Notes: a model not told the origin generated them from the sequence alone. Positions 1 to 13,216 are shown, counted from the stretch's first letter. The stretch is DNA of 64,000 bases from Ferruginibacter sp. (GCA_013141435.1 JABFQZ010000001.1:124001-188000), one strand, 5' to 3'. Numbers and translations are program-made.

Positions 1-80
1 ATACATAGTTTTGTGTAAATAAGATAGACGAAATGCTTATTCAACAAAATAATTATAATAGAAAAGCAAACAATAATACC

Positions 81-171
81 ATTGTGAAAATTATATTGCT
101 CCACCAAAATCGCTGTGTACGTAGTTATCGCTGTTTCGCTTTGTGAAATATTTAATCACATTGGTAAAATT
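81..171 (+). repeat. Dispersed repeat copy 1 (second copy at 12960-13050)
   Basis: Shares ~80% identity over ~90 nt with 12960-13050, including the identical 23-mer aaaatcgctgtgtacgtagttat. Confidence 0.8.
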
Positions 172-176
172 TTATT

Positions 177-2732
177 TTATGCACCAGCCAATAAAAACAT
201 ATAAAACACAAAGGCAACTGTAGCAATTAAAACAATACGAGTTTGTAATTTAGTAAAATTACCTCTTTGCAACATGCTAATTACAATACCTGCGGCCATT
301 ATTACCAAGCCAAGCCACACCAAATTTATCATAGGAAATATGTATGCTTTTACAGTTACATAATCTATTAATTTATTGGCTTCTTTAATACCTACTAGTA
401 TTTTTTTATCTTTATCTACTCCCAAAAAACTTACAAATAAATTTTGCGCATACACCGTATCATCTATATGTTTTATGGTATTGCTGTCTATTAACGTTAG
501 TATAGGGTTTGCATAAAAATGCATGCTGTCTTTAGCTATTATTTTTAATTTTGCTACCAGCGCAAGTTGTGGTACAATACCAGTATTTGCTCTTGCATCT
601 GTTGGGTTGTTTATTACAGTATCCAATACCATTATACCATTGCTATAAAATGCAGTATCGCCAAAGCTCATTGGTATTTCTTTAAATTTGGTAGTATCTT
701 CTGGTTCATCTTTTTTATTTACAGCAAACGAAACGTAAGTAAATACATCTTTTAACAAGTACGATTTTGTATCGGGGTTGCTACTCATATTGCCACCTTT
801 CATTAAATACACATCTGGTTTCAACAAAAAATTATCTTTATTTTTTTTATTTTCAAAAGCCAAATGGTAAAACTTTTTGCCATTCTCTTTACCAGCCGAA
901 TCGTTTAAAAAAGTAACCCTATAATCACCTAAGGTAGCAGGCACTTGCCTAAGCAAAGTTAAGTTTTCGGTAGGGTTATCTGCTTGCTTAGTCATTGGGT
1001 CTATACCACCACCTGGCAATGTAATGCCATTGCTGCTGCTATTGCTTATTACTTCTTTATTGGCCGATGATATAAGCATACCAACAATCATAAGCATAAA
1101 GCCAGCATGTGCAATGGGGCTGCCAGCATTTAAAATTTTGCCCTTTTGAATGCTAAAAATATACATAGCATTGGCTACCGCCGAATATATACTTGCAAAA
1201 GCTGCTACATAAATAGCTCCTAAAAAACCAGCTCCATGTTTGTAATGTGTAAATGGATAAAATATAATAAGCACAATAAATATTACTACACTAATAATTG
1301 TAGGCAATAAAATGCTTTTAAAAAACACTTTGGTATTGCTATTTTTATATTTTAAATATTGCGTAAGTGCAGTAAGTAAACCCAAAATTGTAGTTATTAA
1401 AACTACAATTTTGTTATAGCCAAATTCAACATCTTCGGGTGGAGCAATTTTTGTATTAAATATTTTATTGAAAACTGGTACCGATGTTTTTGCAATAATA
1501 AATATAGATGTAAGAAATAATACTAAAGAGCCAATAAACATCCAAAATTCCCTTGTGTTGGTATTTTCCTCTTTTTGTATTGCAGGTATTTTTCTATAAT
1601 GTTTAAAATACAAAAATAAACTTGGTATCGTAAACGATGTTAAGTACAAAAATATTAAAACATTCATGTATTTAAACTCAAATAAATGTTTAAATAATGT
1701 AAAGGCAATACCTTCGCCAGTTTCGGTAAATGCATGTACCGAAGTATCGCCTAAAATACCTGTACGAGTAAGAAAAGTAGAATATAAAATAAAAATAAAT
1801 GTAAGAAAAGCAAATAAATAGCTTGCCCTAAGCGAATGGCCAGTAGCTTTAAAAATAACCATTGTATGCAAACCTGCTACTAATAAAAGCCAAGGTACTA
1901 GCGAAGCGTTTTCTACCGGATCCCATGCCCAATAACCACCAAAATTTAACGATTCGTAAGCCCATTTGCCACCCATCATAATACCTACTCCTAATACAGC
2001 AGCACACATAAGAGCCCATGGTAATGCAGGGTTTATCCAGTCGGCATAGCGTTTTGTTTGTATGCCAGCGTACGCATACGCAAAAGGTACAATGGTAGCT
2101 GCAAAACCCAAAAATAATATTGGAGGGTGTATTACCATCCAATAATTTCTTAATAAAACATTTAGCCCTACACCATCTTTTATAAATGTTAAATAATTTG
2201 AACGGCTAAAAATAGGAGCTTGTATTTCGTTTCGGGTAAGTGTAAATGGGCTATTGCCTATTTTTAAATTACCAATATACACACCTAATATCATTAGCAT
2301 TAAAAAAAACTGTGCAATGCTTATTACCGACATTACTGGAGCTTCCCACTCGTTACTTTTCTTGGTAAGTATTATGCCAAGTACACCATGCCAAATTGCC
2401 CATAATAAAAAACTACCTTCTTGCCCTTCCCAAATACAAGCAAGCAAATATTTATACTCCAACTCCAACGAAGTATGTTTGTATGCATACATGTATTCAA
2501 ACAAATGATTGGCACATATATACATTATAGTAGCAAACACAGCAAACACCGAAAATGTTTGAATATAAAATGCAACTCTACCAGTTTTTATCCAATTGTT
2601 TTTTTCTAAAAAAATATTATTTCTTGCAGCATTAAAATACGAAATGGTGGCTACAAAAGCCGCCATTAAAGATAGTATTACAAAAAATTGACCAATTTGC
2701 CCTGGGAGTAAATGTTCGCCTTCAAATTTCAT
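177..2732 (-). CDS. ccmF: Cytochrome c maturation heme lyase CcmF/CcsA-family membrane protein
   Basis: 851 aa, many TM segments; tryptophan-rich motif GGYWAWDPVENASLVPWLL typical of CcmF heme-handling proteins. Confidence 0.9.
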   Translation of the reverse strand: MKFEGEHLLPGQIGQFFVILSLMAAFVATISYFNAARNNIFLEKNNWIKTGRVAFYIQTFSVFAVFATIMYICANHLFEYMYAYKHTSLELEYKYLLACIWEGQEGSFLLWAIWHGVLGIILTKKSNEWEAPVMSVISIAQFFLMLMILGVYIGNLKIGNSPFTLTRNEIQAPIFSRSNYLTFIKDGVGLNVLLRNYWMVIHPPILFLGFAATIVPFAYAYAGIQTKRYADWINPALPWALMCAAVLGVGIMMGGKWAYESLNFGGYWAWDPVENASLVPWLLLVAGLHTMVIFKATGHSLRASYLFAFLTFIFILYSTFLTRTGILGDTSVHAFTETGEGIAFTLFKHLFEFKYMNVLIFLYLTSFTIPSLFLYFKHYRKIPAIQKEENTNTREFWMFIGSLVLFLTSIFIIAKTSVPVFNKIFNTKIAPPEDVEFGYNKIVVLITTILGLLTALTQYLKYKNSNTKVFFKSILLPTIISVVIFIVLIIFYPFTHYKHGAGFLGAIYVAAFASIYSAVANAMYIFSIQKGKILNAGSPIAHAGFMLMIVGMLISSANKEVISNSSSNGITLPGGGIDPMTKQADNPTENLTLLRQVPATLGDYRVTFLNDSAGKENGKKFYHLAFENKKNKDNFLLKPDVYLMKGGNMSSNPDTKSYLLKDVFTYVSFAVNKKDEPEDTTKFKEIPMSFGDTAFYSNGIMVLDTVINNPTDARANTGIVPQLALVAKLKIIAKDSMHFYANPILTLIDSNTIKHIDDTVYAQNLFVSFLGVDKDKKILVGIKEANKLIDYVTVKAYIFPMINLVWLGLVIMAAGIVISMLQRGNFTKLQTRIVLIATVAFVFYMFLLAGA

Positions 2733-2877
2733 GTGGTGGTATTAATAGGTGCAAATAAATTAGTTTAAAAAAAAATGTTCTTATTTGCATTGTTAAAAAT
2801 TAAAATTCTTAATGTAAGTAATATTTAAACTTTTAATATATAGTTTCCTATTTAATTAAGGTAGAAATTTTTTCATT

Positions 2878-3465
2878 TTATTTTGAATGTATAAATTGTT
2901 TATCCAAATTAATTAACATTTTATAAATAGTATTTTCAAGTTTTTTACATTGTTGATTTAGTCTTTTATTTTTATTAGAAAATAAGGCTAAAGAACTAAC
3001 TTTTGTTTCGATAGTCTTTGTTTTATTGTCAGACGAAGCTGGAGATAGATATATTTCAATATCCAAATTGTCGTGAGGTAAATAATAGAAAAACCCAAAA
3101 TAACCTCCATTTGTTGCAGACAATATAATAATGGGTGTTGCAAATAATCCTATACCTGTTACAACATAACCAGTAGTAATACCACTCTTGCTTACAAATT
3201 TGCCATTTGTAAATTTGCAGTGCAAATAATTACTTTCATTTATTTTTCTTTCATGTACTTTAAAAGAATGATTTTCTCTATTGAATCTGTTAATAACCAT
3301 TTTAAAAGCAGAATCAATTTTTGTATCGTATACAGGGTTTACTTTTTGTTCATAATTCCAACCTATTCCTAATTCCGAAAAGGCTAATTTAGATTTAGGT
3401 ATCTTTAATGAACTGCATGAAAAGAATAAAATACTAAGCGAAAAAAATAGTAATGTTTTAAACAT
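2878..3465 (-). CDS. Hypothetical lipoprotein
   Basis: 195 aa ORF with lipobox-like N-terminus (ILFFSCSSLK); no family recognised. Confidence 0.6.
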   Translation of the reverse strand: MFKTLLFFSLSILFFSCSSLKIPKSKLAFSELGIGWNYEQKVNPVYDTKIDSAFKMVINRFNRENHSFKVHERKINESNYLHCKFTNGKFVSKSGITTGYVVTGIGLFATPIIILSATNGGYFGFFYYLPHDNLDIEIYLSPASSDNKTKTIETKVSSLALFSNKNKRLNQQCKKLENTIYKMLINLDKQFIHSK

Positions 3466-3489
3466 AAAATTAGTTCTTAAATAACAAAA

Positions 3490-3906
3490 TTATCTCATAC
3501 TCGTAGTTTGCTCTTGCATCTTTTTTTGTAAATCTTCTTTATTTTTATATTTGCTTGGGCATTTTAACAATATATCCGAACATTCAAAATGGTCGGCTTG
3601 CATTTTCCCTTTCATTACCAAACGTTCGCTCCTTTCCAAATCTGTAGGTTTACTATTATGAAAAACAACTTTTGTTTTTCCACCAAGGCTATCCACAGCA
3701 TAAAACGAAAGGTAATTTGGATTTTTTATGGCATCATATTCCAATGGTTGATCTTTGTCTAATTTGGCAATAATATGTACCGATTTACCTATCTTTTTTT
3801 GAGCAGATACAATGGTTTCGTAAGTAGAAAAATCGGAACCAAACGAAATAAGCCCAACTATTAAAGCAGCAATGCCTACAAGTATAATTATATGTGTACG
3901 TTTCAT
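3490..3906 (-). CDS. ccmE: Cytochrome c maturation protein CcmE, Cys-type variant
   Basis: Likely start at 3906 (MKRTHIIILVG..); N-terminal TM, OB-fold-like body, C-terminal CPSKY (CxxxY) where canonical CcmE has HxxxY. Confidence 0.75.
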   Translation of the reverse strand: MKRTHIIILVGIAALIVGLISFGSDFSTYETIVSAQKKIGKSVHIIAKLDKDQPLEYDAIKNPNYLSFYAVDSLGGKTKVVFHNSKPTDLERSERLVMKGKMQADHFECSDILLKCPSKYKNKEDLQKKMQEQTTSMR

Positions 3907-4448
3907 TTCATAATATTTTTGCAAAGGTAATTCAATAAATAATGGAAAGCACATATAAAAACTTAAAATTCGCTTAATTTTACATTTACTTTTACCAAGC
4001 AAAATTTATTTTTGGGCTTTTATCAACAGTACTAAAATCAATATTTGTTCGGGCTTTCCGTTACAATCTTTTTTTTAATTACCATTAAAAAAAAGTATTT
4101 CCACTACAATCCCGCAGCCCTTCGGCATTTTACCAATAATCAGCTTTTTCTATATTTTTTTAAAAAATTACTATTTTTACTTACAGTAAAGTACAACACA
4201 TTTATTTTAAAAGCCCTTTATCTTAGCACAAAATCTTAAATCTGCCATTTCTTCCGATTTTTTAAATTTTGTATAAAAACACACTAACAATTTCCACAAA
4301 AGGCTCGCTTTCTCAAATTTCTTGCCAAAAAATTAAAAAATGTGTTTATATAAAAAAATAATCGTACCTTCGCCGTCCTTAAAATGGGCATAGTAGCGCA
4401 AGCTCTATTTTCAGTAAAAGGATCTTCACTAAACGATTTAATTAATAT

Positions 4449-7400
4449 ATGTCTGCAACAAAAACAAATGCTGCTAAGCGTATCAACTTTGGAAAAGTTG
4501 AACTTATAGCGGAGCAACCCGACTTGTTAGGTATCCAAATTCAGTCTTTTAAAGACTTTTTTCAATTGGAAACCACACCAGATAAGCGTAACGTAGAGGG
4601 CTTATTTCGCTGTTTTAGAGATAATTTTCCCATTACAGATTCTAGAAACATTTTTGTACTAGAATTTATGGACTATTTTGTAGATCCGCCTCGTTACTCT
4701 ATCGATGAGTGTATAGAAAGAGGCCTTACTTATGCTGTTCCGTTAAAAGCTAAATTGAAACTTAGTTGTAATGATGAAGAGCATGTAGATTTTCAAACCA
4801 TAGTACAAGATGTATTCTTAGGTAACATTCCCTACATGACTCCCCGTGGTACATTCGTAATAAATGGTGCCGAAAGGGTTATTGTAAGCCAATTACATCG
4901 TTCTCCAGGCGTATTCTTTGGTCAATCTACGCATCCAAATGGTACAAAAATATATTCTGCCCGTGTAATACCATTTAAAGGAGCATGGATGGAATTTGCT
5001 ACCGATATCAATAATGTAATGTTTGCTTATATCGATCGTAAGAAAAAATTTCCTGTAACAACTTTATTACGTTCTATAGGTTTTGAAACCGATAAGGATA
5101 TATTAGAATTGTTTGGCATGGCCGATGAAGTAAAAGCAGATAAGAAAAACCTTGAAAAACAAATTGGTAAAAAACTTGCAGCCCGTGTACTTCGTACTTG
5201 GGTAGAAGATTTTGTAGATGAAGATACTGGAGAAGTTGTTTCGTTAGAAAGAAATGAAATTATTTTAGAAAGAGATACTATTTTAGATGAAAGTAATATT
5301 GCAACAATACTTTCAGTAGAAACTAAAAATGTATTTATACAAAAAGAAGAGGTAAGTGGAGATTATTCTATCATTTACAATACTTTAAATAAAGATACTT
5401 CTAATTCAGAGTTAGAAGCTGTACAACATATATACAAACAACTCAGAGGTACCGATGCTCCAGATGATGAAACGGCTAGAGGTATTATCGATAAACTTTT
5501 CTTTAGCGATAAACGTTACGATTTAGGAGAAGTTGGTCGTTATAAAATCAATCGTCGTTTAGGACTTGATTTCCCTATAACCAAAAAAGTACTTACAAAA
5601 GACGATATTATTGCCATTGTAAAAACATTGGTATTACTTACCAATGGTAAGAGTGAGGTAGATGATATTGACCATTTAAGCAATCGTAGAGTACGTACAG
5701 TAGGAGAGCAGTTATATGCACAATTTGGCGTAGGGCTTGCTCGTATGGCTCGTACAATACGTGAGCGTATGAATGTAAGAGATAATGAAGTATTTACACC
5801 AGTAGATTTAATTAATGCTAGAACTCTTTCTAGTGTAATTAACTCATTCTTTGGTACATCACAATTAAGCCAATTCTTAGATCAAACCAACCCATTAAGT
5901 GAGATAACGCATAAGCGTCGTATCTCCGCACTAGGACCAGGAGGTTTAAGCAGAGAGCGTGCAGGTTTTGAAGTAAGAGATGTGCATTATTCTCATTATG
6001 GCCGTTTATGTACAATAGAAACACCCGAAGGACCAAACATTGGTTTGATATCTACACTTTGTGTACATGCCAAAATAAATGAAATGGGCTTTATAGAAAC
6101 ACCTTACCGCAAAGTAACAGCTGGTAAAGTTGATATGAAGAAAATAACATTCCTTAGTGCCGAAGAAGAAGATACTGCTAAAGTAGCACAAGCAAACGTT
6201 GATATTGATGAAAAAGGAAACTTTGTAGATGATAGAATTAAGTCTCGTCAAACAGGCGATTTCCCTATTTTAGATAAAGAAGAAGTAGAATATATGGATG
6301 TAGCACCAAACCAAATTGTAGGTTTAAGTGCTTCTCTTATTCCTTTCTTAGAGCATGATGATGCCAACCGTGCCTTGATGGGTTCAAACATGCAACGTCA
6401 GGCAGTACCACTTTTGCGCCCCGAAGTGCCGATTGTAGGTACAGGCTTAGAAGGCAAAGCTGCCCGTGATGCTCGTATTCAAATACATGCAGATGGTGAA
6501 GGTGTTGTTGAATATGTAGATGGAAACGAAATACATGTACGATACAAAAGAAGTGATGTAGCCAAATTAGTAAGTTTTGAAGATGCACTTACGATATATA
6601 AAGTAACAAAATTTGTACGTACCAATCAGGAAACTACAATTAATTTGCGCCCCGCAGTTGTAAAAGGGCAAAAAGTTTCTGAAGGCGATTTCTTAACCGA
6701 AGGTTATGCAACATTAGGTGGAGAGCTTGCTTTAGGTCGTAATATGAAAGTAGCTTTTATGCCTTGGAAAGGGTATAACTTTGAAGATGCGATTGTAATT
6801 TCTGAAAAAGTTGTAAAAGACGATTTGTTTACTTCTATACATATTAGCGAATTTGAAACAGAAGTTAGAGATACTAAATTAGGCGAAGAAGAACTTACAC
6901 CAGATATTCCAAATGTATCAGAAGAAGCTACAAAAGATTTAGATTCGAATGGTATTATACGTATTGGAGCAGTTATAAAAGAAGGAGATATTATTATAGG
7001 TAAAATAACACCAAAAGGTGAAAGTGATCCTACTCCCGAAGAAAAATTGCTACGTGCCATTTTTGGAGATAAAGCTGGTGATGCTAAAGATGCATCTTTA
7101 AAAGCATCTAGCGGAGTAGAAGGTGTGGTTATCGATAAAAAGCTGTTTCAAAGAGCTAAAAAAGATAAAAATGCCAAAGTTCGTGAAAAAGCTCAAATGG
7201 ATAAAATTGAGAAAAATCATGAAGAAAACGAAGTGAAACTAATGCAAATGTTGCAAGAAAAATTGCAAAGCATTTTATTGGATAAAGCTTGCCAAGGTAT
7301 TGAAAATACATTTGGGGAAGTTCTAATTGGCAAAGGAAGTAAATTTACGGTTAAAAATCTTGCTGGTATAGATTACGAGCATGTAAACCCACTTGGTTGG

Positions 7401-8258
7401 ACCAACGATGAAAAAACCAATGAATTAATAAATATTCTTCTTCATAATTATAACATTAAGTTCAATGAAGAACTTGGTCGTTATAAAAGAGAAAAATTTA
7501 ATATTTCTATTGGCGACGAATTGCCAGCAGGTGTATTAAAATTGGCAAAAGTATACATGGCAATAAAGCGTAAGCTTAAAGTAGGAGATAAAATGGCTGG
7601 TCGCCATGGTAATAAAGGTATTGTAGCTAAAATTGTACGTGCCGAGGATATGCCTTTCTTAGAAGATGGAACACCTGTAGATATAGTATTGAACCCATTG
7701 GGTGTACCTAGTCGTATGAACCTTGGACAAATATATGAAACTGCATTAGGCTGGGCTGGAGAAAAACTTGGCTGCACATTTGCTACACCAATTTTTGATG
7801 GTGCATCGGTTGATGAAATTGCAGAAAATATAGAAAAAGCTGGTCTTCCTAAATTTGGTCATACGTATTTGTATGATGGAGAAACGGGAGATCGTTTTGA
7901 CCAAAAAGCTACAGTAGGTATTATTTATGTTATCAAACTACATCATATGGTTGATGATAAGATGCATGCTCGTTCTATTGGGCCATATAGTCTTATCACA
8001 CAACAACCTTTGGGTGGTAAAGCACAATTTGGTGGTCAGCGTTTTGGAGAGATGGAGGTTTGGGCATTGGAGGCTTATGGAGCATCTAATATATTGCAAG
8101 AATTGCTTACCCTTAAATCTGATGATATTGTGGGTAGAGCAAAAACTTACGAAGCAATAGTAAAAGGCGATAACATACCAAAAGCTGGTATTCCAGAGTC
8201 GTTCAATGTATTGGTACATGAGCTTAGAGGATTAGGATTAGACCTTAAATTTGAATAA
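4449..8258 (+). CDS. rpoB: DNA-directed RNA polymerase subunit beta
   Basis: 1269 aa; [65 protein letters not shown]. Confidence 0.99.
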   Translation: MSATKTNAAKRINFGKVELIAEQPDLLGIQIQSFKDFFQLETTPDKRNVEGLFRCFRDNFPITDSRNIFVLEFMDYFVDPPRYSIDECIERGLTYAVPLKAKLKLSCNDEEHVDFQTIVQDVFLGNIPYMTPRGTFVINGAERVIVSQLHRSPGVFFGQSTHPNGTKIYSARVIPFKGAWMEFATDINNVMFAYIDRKKKFPVTTLLRSIGFETDKDILELFGMADEVKADKKNLEKQIGKKLAARVLRTWVEDFVDEDTGEVVSLERNEIILERDTILDESNIATILSVETKNVFIQKEEVSGDYSIIYNTLNKDTSNSELEAVQHIYKQLRGTDAPDDETARGIIDKLFFSDKRYDLGEVGRYKINRRLGLDFPITKKVLTKDDIIAIVKTLVLLTNGKSEVDDIDHLSNRRVRTVGEQLYAQFGVGLARMARTIRERMNVRDNEVFTPVDLINARTLSSVINSFFGTSQLSQFLDQTNPLSEITHKRRISALGPGGLSRERAGFEVRDVHYSHYGRLCTIETPEGPNIGLISTLCVHAKINEMGFIETPYRKVTAGKVDMKKITFLSAEEEDTAKVAQANVDIDEKGNFVDDRIKSRQTGDFPILDKEEVEYMDVAPNQIVGLSASLIPFLEHDDANRALMGSNMQRQAVPLLRPEVPIVGTGLEGKAARDARIQIHADGEGVVEYVDGNEIHVRYKRSDVAKLVSFEDALTIYKVTKFVRTNQETTINLRPAVVKGQKVSEGDFLTEGYATLGGELALGRNMKVAFMPWKGYNFEDAIVISEKVVKDDLFTSIHISEFETEVRDTKLGEEELTPDIPNVSEEATKDLDSNGIIRIGAVIKEGDIIIGKITPKGESDPTPEEKLLRAIFGDKAGDAKDASLKASSGVEGVVIDKKLFQRAKKDKNAKVREKAQMDKIEKNHEENEVKLMQMLQEKLQSILLDKACQGIENTFGEVLIGKGSKFTVKNLAGIDYEHVNPLGWTNDEKTNELINILLHNYNIKFNEELGRYKREKFNISIGDELPAGVLKLAKVYMAIKRKLKVGDKMAGRHGNKGIVAKIVRAEDMPFLEDGTPVDIVLNPLGVPSRMNLGQIYETALGWAGEKLGCTFATPIFDGASVDEIAENIEKAGLPKFGHTYLYDGETGDRFDQKATVGIIYVIKLHHMVDDKMHARSIGPYSLITQQPLGGKAQFGGQRFGEMEVWALEAYGASNILQELLTLKSDDIVGRAKTYEAIVKGDNIPKAGIPESFNVLVHELRGLGLDLKFE

Positions 8259-8459
8259 AGTTCTTTAATTGATATTGAAAATTGAGTATTGATTTTTGAA
8301 TATTTAAAAGCTTTGGCAAAAAAAATGTTCAATATTAAATTTTAAGCACTCAATTCTCAAATAAGAAATGCACTGGAGTTGTTAATTTCAGCATTTAAAG
8401 AAAGAATTTGTTCAAAAAAAAATTATTAATTATTCATTACACAATTATTAATTGTAGAT

Positions 8460-11400
8460 ATGTCATTTAAAAAAGAAAATCGTCCAAGAGCAACTTTCTC
8501 TCAAATTACAATTGGTTTGGCTAGTCCAGATACAATTTTAGAAAGAAGTTATGGAGAAGTATTGAAACCAGAAACTATTAACTACCGTACTTACAAACCA
8601 GAAAGAGATGGGTTGTTTTGCGAAAGAATTTTTGGTCCAGTAAAAGATTATGAATGTGCTTGTGGTAAGTACAAACGCATACGTTACAAAGGAATAGTTT
8701 GTGACCGTTGTGGTGTAGAAGTTACCGAAAAGAAGGTACGTAGAGAACGTATGGGACACATTAAATTAGTAGTTCCTGTAGTTCATATTTGGTATTTTAA
8801 ATCTTTGCCAAATAAAATTGGATATTTACTTGGTATGAGCTCTAAGAAATTAGAAACTATAGTTTATTACGAACGTTATGTTGTAATAAACCCTGGTGTA
8901 CGTACCGATAAAGGACAAAATTATGCCGATCTTTTAACAGAAGAAGAATATCTTGATATTTTAGATACATTACCCAAAGAAAACCAAATGCTTCCTGATG
9001 AAGATCCGGAAAAATTTGTTGCAAAAATGGGAGCTGAAGCTGTTTCAGCTTTATTGGAGCGTTTAGATTTGAACCAACTTAGCTTTGATCTTCGAAACTC
9101 AGCTGCCAACGAAACATCGCAACAGCGTAAAGCCGATGCATTGAAACGTTTGAGTGTAGTAGAAAGTTTTAGAGATGCAAATACAAGAATTGTAAATAAA
9201 CCAGAGTGGATGGTAATGCAATATATACCAGTTATTCCACCAGAGCTTCGTCCGCTTGTACCTTTAGATGGAGGTCGTTTTGCTTCATCAGATTTGAATG
9301 ATTTATATCGTCGTGTAATAATTAGAAATAATCGTTTAAAGCGTTTAATGGAGATTAAAGCGCCAGAAGTAATTTTAAGAAACGAGAAAAGAATGTTGCA
9401 AGAAGCAATAGATTCTTTGTTTGACAATAGCCGTAAATCGAATGCCGTAAAAGCAGAAGGTGGTCGTGCATTAAAATCTCTTTCTGATGTTTTGAAAGGT
9501 AAACAAGGTCGTTTCCGTCAGAACTTATTGGGTAAACGTGTAGATTACTCAGGACGTTCGGTAATTGTGGTAGGACCAGAATTAAAAATGCATGAGTGTG
9601 GTTTGCCTAAAGATATGGCTGCTGAATTGTTTAAGCCATTTATTATTCGCAAACTTATTGAAAGAGGAATTGTAAAAACGGTAAAAAGTGCTCGTAAATT
9701 AGTAGATAAAAAAGAAGCTATTATTTGGGATATTTTAGAGAATATATTAAAAGGGCATCCGGTAATGTTAAATAGAGCCCCAACCCTTCATAGATTATCT
9801 ATACAAGCATTCCAACCAAAATTAATAGAAGGAAAAGCAATACAGTTGCATCCTTTAGTTACATCTGCATTCAACGCCGATTTTGATGGAGATCAGATGG
9901 CGGTACATGTACCATTGAGCAATGCTGCCATTTTGGAAGCACAATTATTAATGCTTTCTTCACATAATATTCTAAATCCGCAAAATGGTACTCCAATTAC
10001 CTTACCATCTCAGGATATGGTACTTGGACTTTATTACATTACAAAAGGCAAGAAAACAATTGGAGATGATATTGTAAAAGGAGAAGGAAAAGCATTTTAC
10101 TCTGCCGAAGAAGTTATTATTGGTTATAATGAGAAAAAGGTAGATTTACATGCAAATATCAGAGTAAGGGCGAACTATCGTAATGCGGATGGAACACTTA
10201 CTTATAAATTAATAGAAACTACAGTTGGTCGTGTAATATTTAACCAATTTGTACCTAAAGAAGTAGGTTTTGTAAATGCTTTGCTTACAAAGAAAAACTT
10301 GAGAGAAATTATTGGAGACATTATTAAATGGACTTCGGTACCAACTACAGCAAAGTTTTTAGATGATATAAAAACACTTGGATATCGTATGGCATTCCGT
10401 GGTGGATTATCATTTAACATTAATGACTTGATTATACCTGCTATTAAAGAAGAGTTGGTAGAAAATGCACATGGAGAAGTAGCTGAAGTAATGGATAGCT
10501 ACAATATGGGTTTGATAACCAACAATGAGCGTTACAACCAAATTATTGATATTTGGAGTAGGGTAGATATGAAAGTAACAGAAACCTTAATTGGAGATTT
10601 GGCTACAGATAAACAAGGGTTTAACTCTGTTTACATGATGCTAGATTCTGGTGCCCGTGGATCTAAACAACAAATTAAGCAGCTTGCAGGTATGAGGGGT
10701 TTAATGGCTAAGCCTCGTAAATCTGGTTCATCTGGAAGTGAAATTATTGAAAATCCAATTCTTGCAAACTTTAAAGATGGATTGAGTGTATTGGAGTATT
10801 TTATATCTACACATGGTGCTCGTAAAGGACTTGCCGATACGGCTCTTAAAACAGCCGATGCAGGTTACCTTACAAGAAGATTGGTAGATGTGGCGCAAGA
10901 TGTTGTTATTAATGAAGAAGATTGTGGCACACTTCGTGGAATTGCAACATCTGCATTAAAAGATAATGAAGATATCATTGAAGCATTGAGCGATAGAATT
11001 GAAGGTAGAATGTCGTTGCATGATGTATTAGATCCCGTAACAGAAGAAATATTAGCAGTAGCAGGAGAAGAAATAAGTGCAGATACTGCAAAATTAATAG
11101 ATGAAAGAGGTATTGAAACCGTAGAAATACGCTCTGTACTTACTTGCGAAAGCAAGCGTGGAGTATGTGTAAAATGCTATGGTAAAAACTTAGCCTCTGG
11201 TATTATTGCACAAAGAGGCGATTCGGTAGGTATTATTGCGGCACAATCAATTGGAGAACCAGGTACGCAGCTTACTTTACGTACTTTCCATGTGGGTGGT
11301 GTGGCAGGCTCTTCTTCGGTAGAATCTAGCCTATACGCTAAGTTTGAAGGAACATTACAATTTGATGGATTACGTACCGTATCTACTGAAGATGCTGAAG

Positions 11401-12752
11401 GAAAAAAACAAGTAGTTGTAATAGGTCGTACTGGTGAGATTAGAAATATTGATGTAAAATCGGATCGTTTATTAAATAGTATGCATGTACCTTATGGGTC
11501 TGTATTAAAAGTAAAAGATGGTCAAAAAGTAGTAAAAGGTGATGCTATTTGCACTTGGGATCCATTTAATAATGTTATTGTAGCAGAAGTAGGTGGTACT
11601 ATTAAATTTGATGCATTACTAGAAGGTATAACTTACAGAGATGAGGTTGATGAACAAACTGGACATAGAGAAAAAGTTGTTATAGATACTAAGGATAAAA
11701 CAAAATTACCATCAATAATTGTAGAAGGTAAAGAGAAAAAAGGCTATAACTTACCAGTAGGCTCTCATATTGTAATTGAAGAAGGAGATGTTGTGAAAAG
11801 TGGCCAGGTTTTAGTAAAAATTCCTCGTGTGTTGAGTAAATTAAAAGATATTACGGGAGGTTTACCAAGAGTAACAGAATTATTTGAAGCTCGTAACCCT
11901 AGCAACCCTGCGGTAGTATGTGAAATTGATGGAGTAGTAGCTTTTGGTGCCATTAAGCGTGGAAACAGAGAGATAATTGTAGAGGCTAAAGATGGTGTAG
12001 TTCGCAAATACTTAGTGCCATTGAGTCGTCAAATTTTGGTACAAGATGGGGATTTTGTAAAAGCAGGTTCGCAATTATCGGATGGGCAAACAGCTCCAGC
12101 AGATATTTTGGCCATTAAAGGACCATTTGCAGTACAAGAATATGTTGTAAATGAAATACAAGAGGTTTATAGATTACAAGGAGTAAAAATAAACGATAAG
12201 CATGTGGAAGTTATAGTACGTCAGATGATGCGTAAAGTAACCATAGAAGATGCTGGAGATACCATATTCTTAGAAGGAGATGTAGAAGATAAACAAGAGT
12301 TTAATTTAGAGAATGACAACATTTACGATAAAAAAGTAATTACAGACCATGCTGATAGTACAAAACTTAAAACTGGTCAAATTGTATCACTTAGAGATGT
12401 AAGAGAAGAAAATTCGATTTTGAGAAGAGCAGATAAAAAATTAGTTGAATTCCGTGATGCCAAACCAGCTACATCTTCGCCGTTGTTGTTGGGTATTACT
12501 AAAGCATCGTTGGGTACACAAAGTTGGATATCGGCAGCATCTTTCCAAGAAACAACAAAAGTACTTTCTTCGGCAGCTATACAAGGTAAAATGGATCCAA
12601 TGCTTGGCTTAAAAGAAAATGTAATTACAGGTCATCATATACCAGCTGGTACTGGCTTACGAGAATTTGCTAATATGATTGTAGGAAGTAAAGAAGAATA
12701 TGAAACTTTGATGACTACCAAAGAAGCTATGAGTTTTGATGATGAGGAGTAA
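8460..12752 (+). CDS. rpoC: DNA-directed RNA polymerase subunit beta'
   Basis: 1430 aa; zinc-site [53 protein letters not shown]. Confidence 0.99.
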   Translation: MSFKKENRPRATFSQITIGLASPDTILERSYGEVLKPETINYRTYKPERDGLFCERIFGPVKDYECACGKYKRIRYKGIVCDRCGVEVTEKKVRRERMGHIKLVVPVVHIWYFKSLPNKIGYLLGMSSKKLETIVYYERYVVINPGVRTDKGQNYADLLTEEEYLDILDTLPKENQMLPDEDPEKFVAKMGAEAVSALLERLDLNQLSFDLRNSAANETSQQRKADALKRLSVVESFRDANTRIVNKPEWMVMQYIPVIPPELRPLVPLDGGRFASSDLNDLYRRVIIRNNRLKRLMEIKAPEVILRNEKRMLQEAIDSLFDNSRKSNAVKAEGGRALKSLSDVLKGKQGRFRQNLLGKRVDYSGRSVIVVGPELKMHECGLPKDMAAELFKPFIIRKLIERGIVKTVKSARKLVDKKEAIIWDILENILKGHPVMLNRAPTLHRLSIQAFQPKLIEGKAIQLHPLVTSAFNADFDGDQMAVHVPLSNAAILEAQLLMLSSHNILNPQNGTPITLPSQDMVLGLYYITKGKKTIGDDIVKGEGKAFYSAEEVIIGYNEKKVDLHANIRVRANYRNADGTLTYKLIETTVGRVIFNQFVPKEVGFVNALLTKKNLREIIGDIIKWTSVPTTAKFLDDIKTLGYRMAFRGGLSFNINDLIIPAIKEELVENAHGEVAEVMDSYNMGLITNNERYNQIIDIWSRVDMKVTETLIGDLATDKQGFNSVYMMLDSGARGSKQQIKQLAGMRGLMAKPRKSGSSGSEIIENPILANFKDGLSVLEYFISTHGARKGLADTALKTADAGYLTRRLVDVAQDVVINEEDCGTLRGIATSALKDNEDIIEALSDRIEGRMSLHDVLDPVTEEILAVAGEEISADTAKLIDERGIETVEIRSVLTCESKRGVCVKCYGKNLASGIIAQRGDSVGIIAAQSIGEPGTQLTLRTFHVGGVAGSSSVESSLYAKFEGTLQFDGLRTVSTEDAEGKKQVVVIGRTGEIRNIDVKSDRLLNSMHVPYGSVLKVKDGQKVVKGDAICTWDPFNNVIVAEVGGTIKFDALLEGITYRDEVDEQTGHREKVVIDTKDKTKLPSIIVEGKEKKGYNLPVGSHIVIEEGDVVKSGQVLVKIPRVLSKLKDITGGLPRVTELFEARNPSNPAVVCEIDGVVAFGAIKRGNREIIVEAKDGVVRKYLVPLSRQILVQDGDFVKAGSQLSDGQTAPADILAIKGPFAVQEYVVNEIQEVYRLQGVKINDKHVEVIVRQMMRKVTIEDAGDTIFLEGDVEDKQEFNLENDNIYDKKVITDHADSTKLKTGQIVSLRDVREENSILRRADKKLVEFRDAKPATSSPLLLGITKASLGTQSWISAASFQETTKVLSSAAIQGKMDPMLGLKENVITGHHIPAGTGLREFANMIVGSKEEYETLMTTKEAMSFDDEE

Positions 12753-12847
12753 GTAACTTTTTTATTTTTTACTAATTATACACAAATAAGTTGTAATTAT
12801 ATAAAAGAAATGAGTTTTCCTCTTCAAGGAATTATACTTACCAATAA

Positions 12848-12891
12848 CCTAAAAAAAATGTTTGAGCTTTAGCTCAAACATTTTTTTTAGG
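12848..12891. terminator. Perfect 21-bp hairpin downstream of rpoC
   Basis: cctaaaaaaaatgtttgagct-tt-agctcaaacattttttttagg; perfect inverted repeat with A/T tails on both sides. Confidence 0.9.
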
Positions 12892-12959
12892 TATTAAGAA
12901 GTAGTGGGGGGAATATTTTTCAAATTTTAAGAATAATTTTCTGAATTTTGCTTATGCAG

Positions 12960-13050
12960 TTGTGAAAATTAAATTAGTCCACTAAAATCGCTGTGTACGT
13001 AGTTATAGCTGTTGGCTGAGAGAAATATTTAATCGTATTTGTATAATTTG
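12960..13050 (+). repeat. Dispersed repeat copy 2
   Basis: See 81-171; same orientation. Confidence 0.8.
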
Positions 13051-13216
13051 ATGTATTCAAAATCTATTTATATTAACTTCTACTGAACAATAATATTGAT
13101 TGTACTAAAATATGTTTTTTAATATTATTATGGACACATATCTTAGCTTAAAATTTAAAAATGAGAGCTATAACATTTCATTATTAATTTAAAAGTTAAA
13201 TTGCTAAAAAATACTT

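Noticed and set aside
4284-4517. 77-aa minus ORF overlapping the rpoB start
   Set aside because: No domain, overlaps the rpoB 5' end and likely its promoter
5839-6588. Minus-strand ORFs inside rpoB (also 6704-7060, 7481-7777) and rpoC (8921-9427, 10865-11155)
   Set aside because: Antisense shadows of strongly conserved coding sequence; peptides have no recognisable domains or signal for expression
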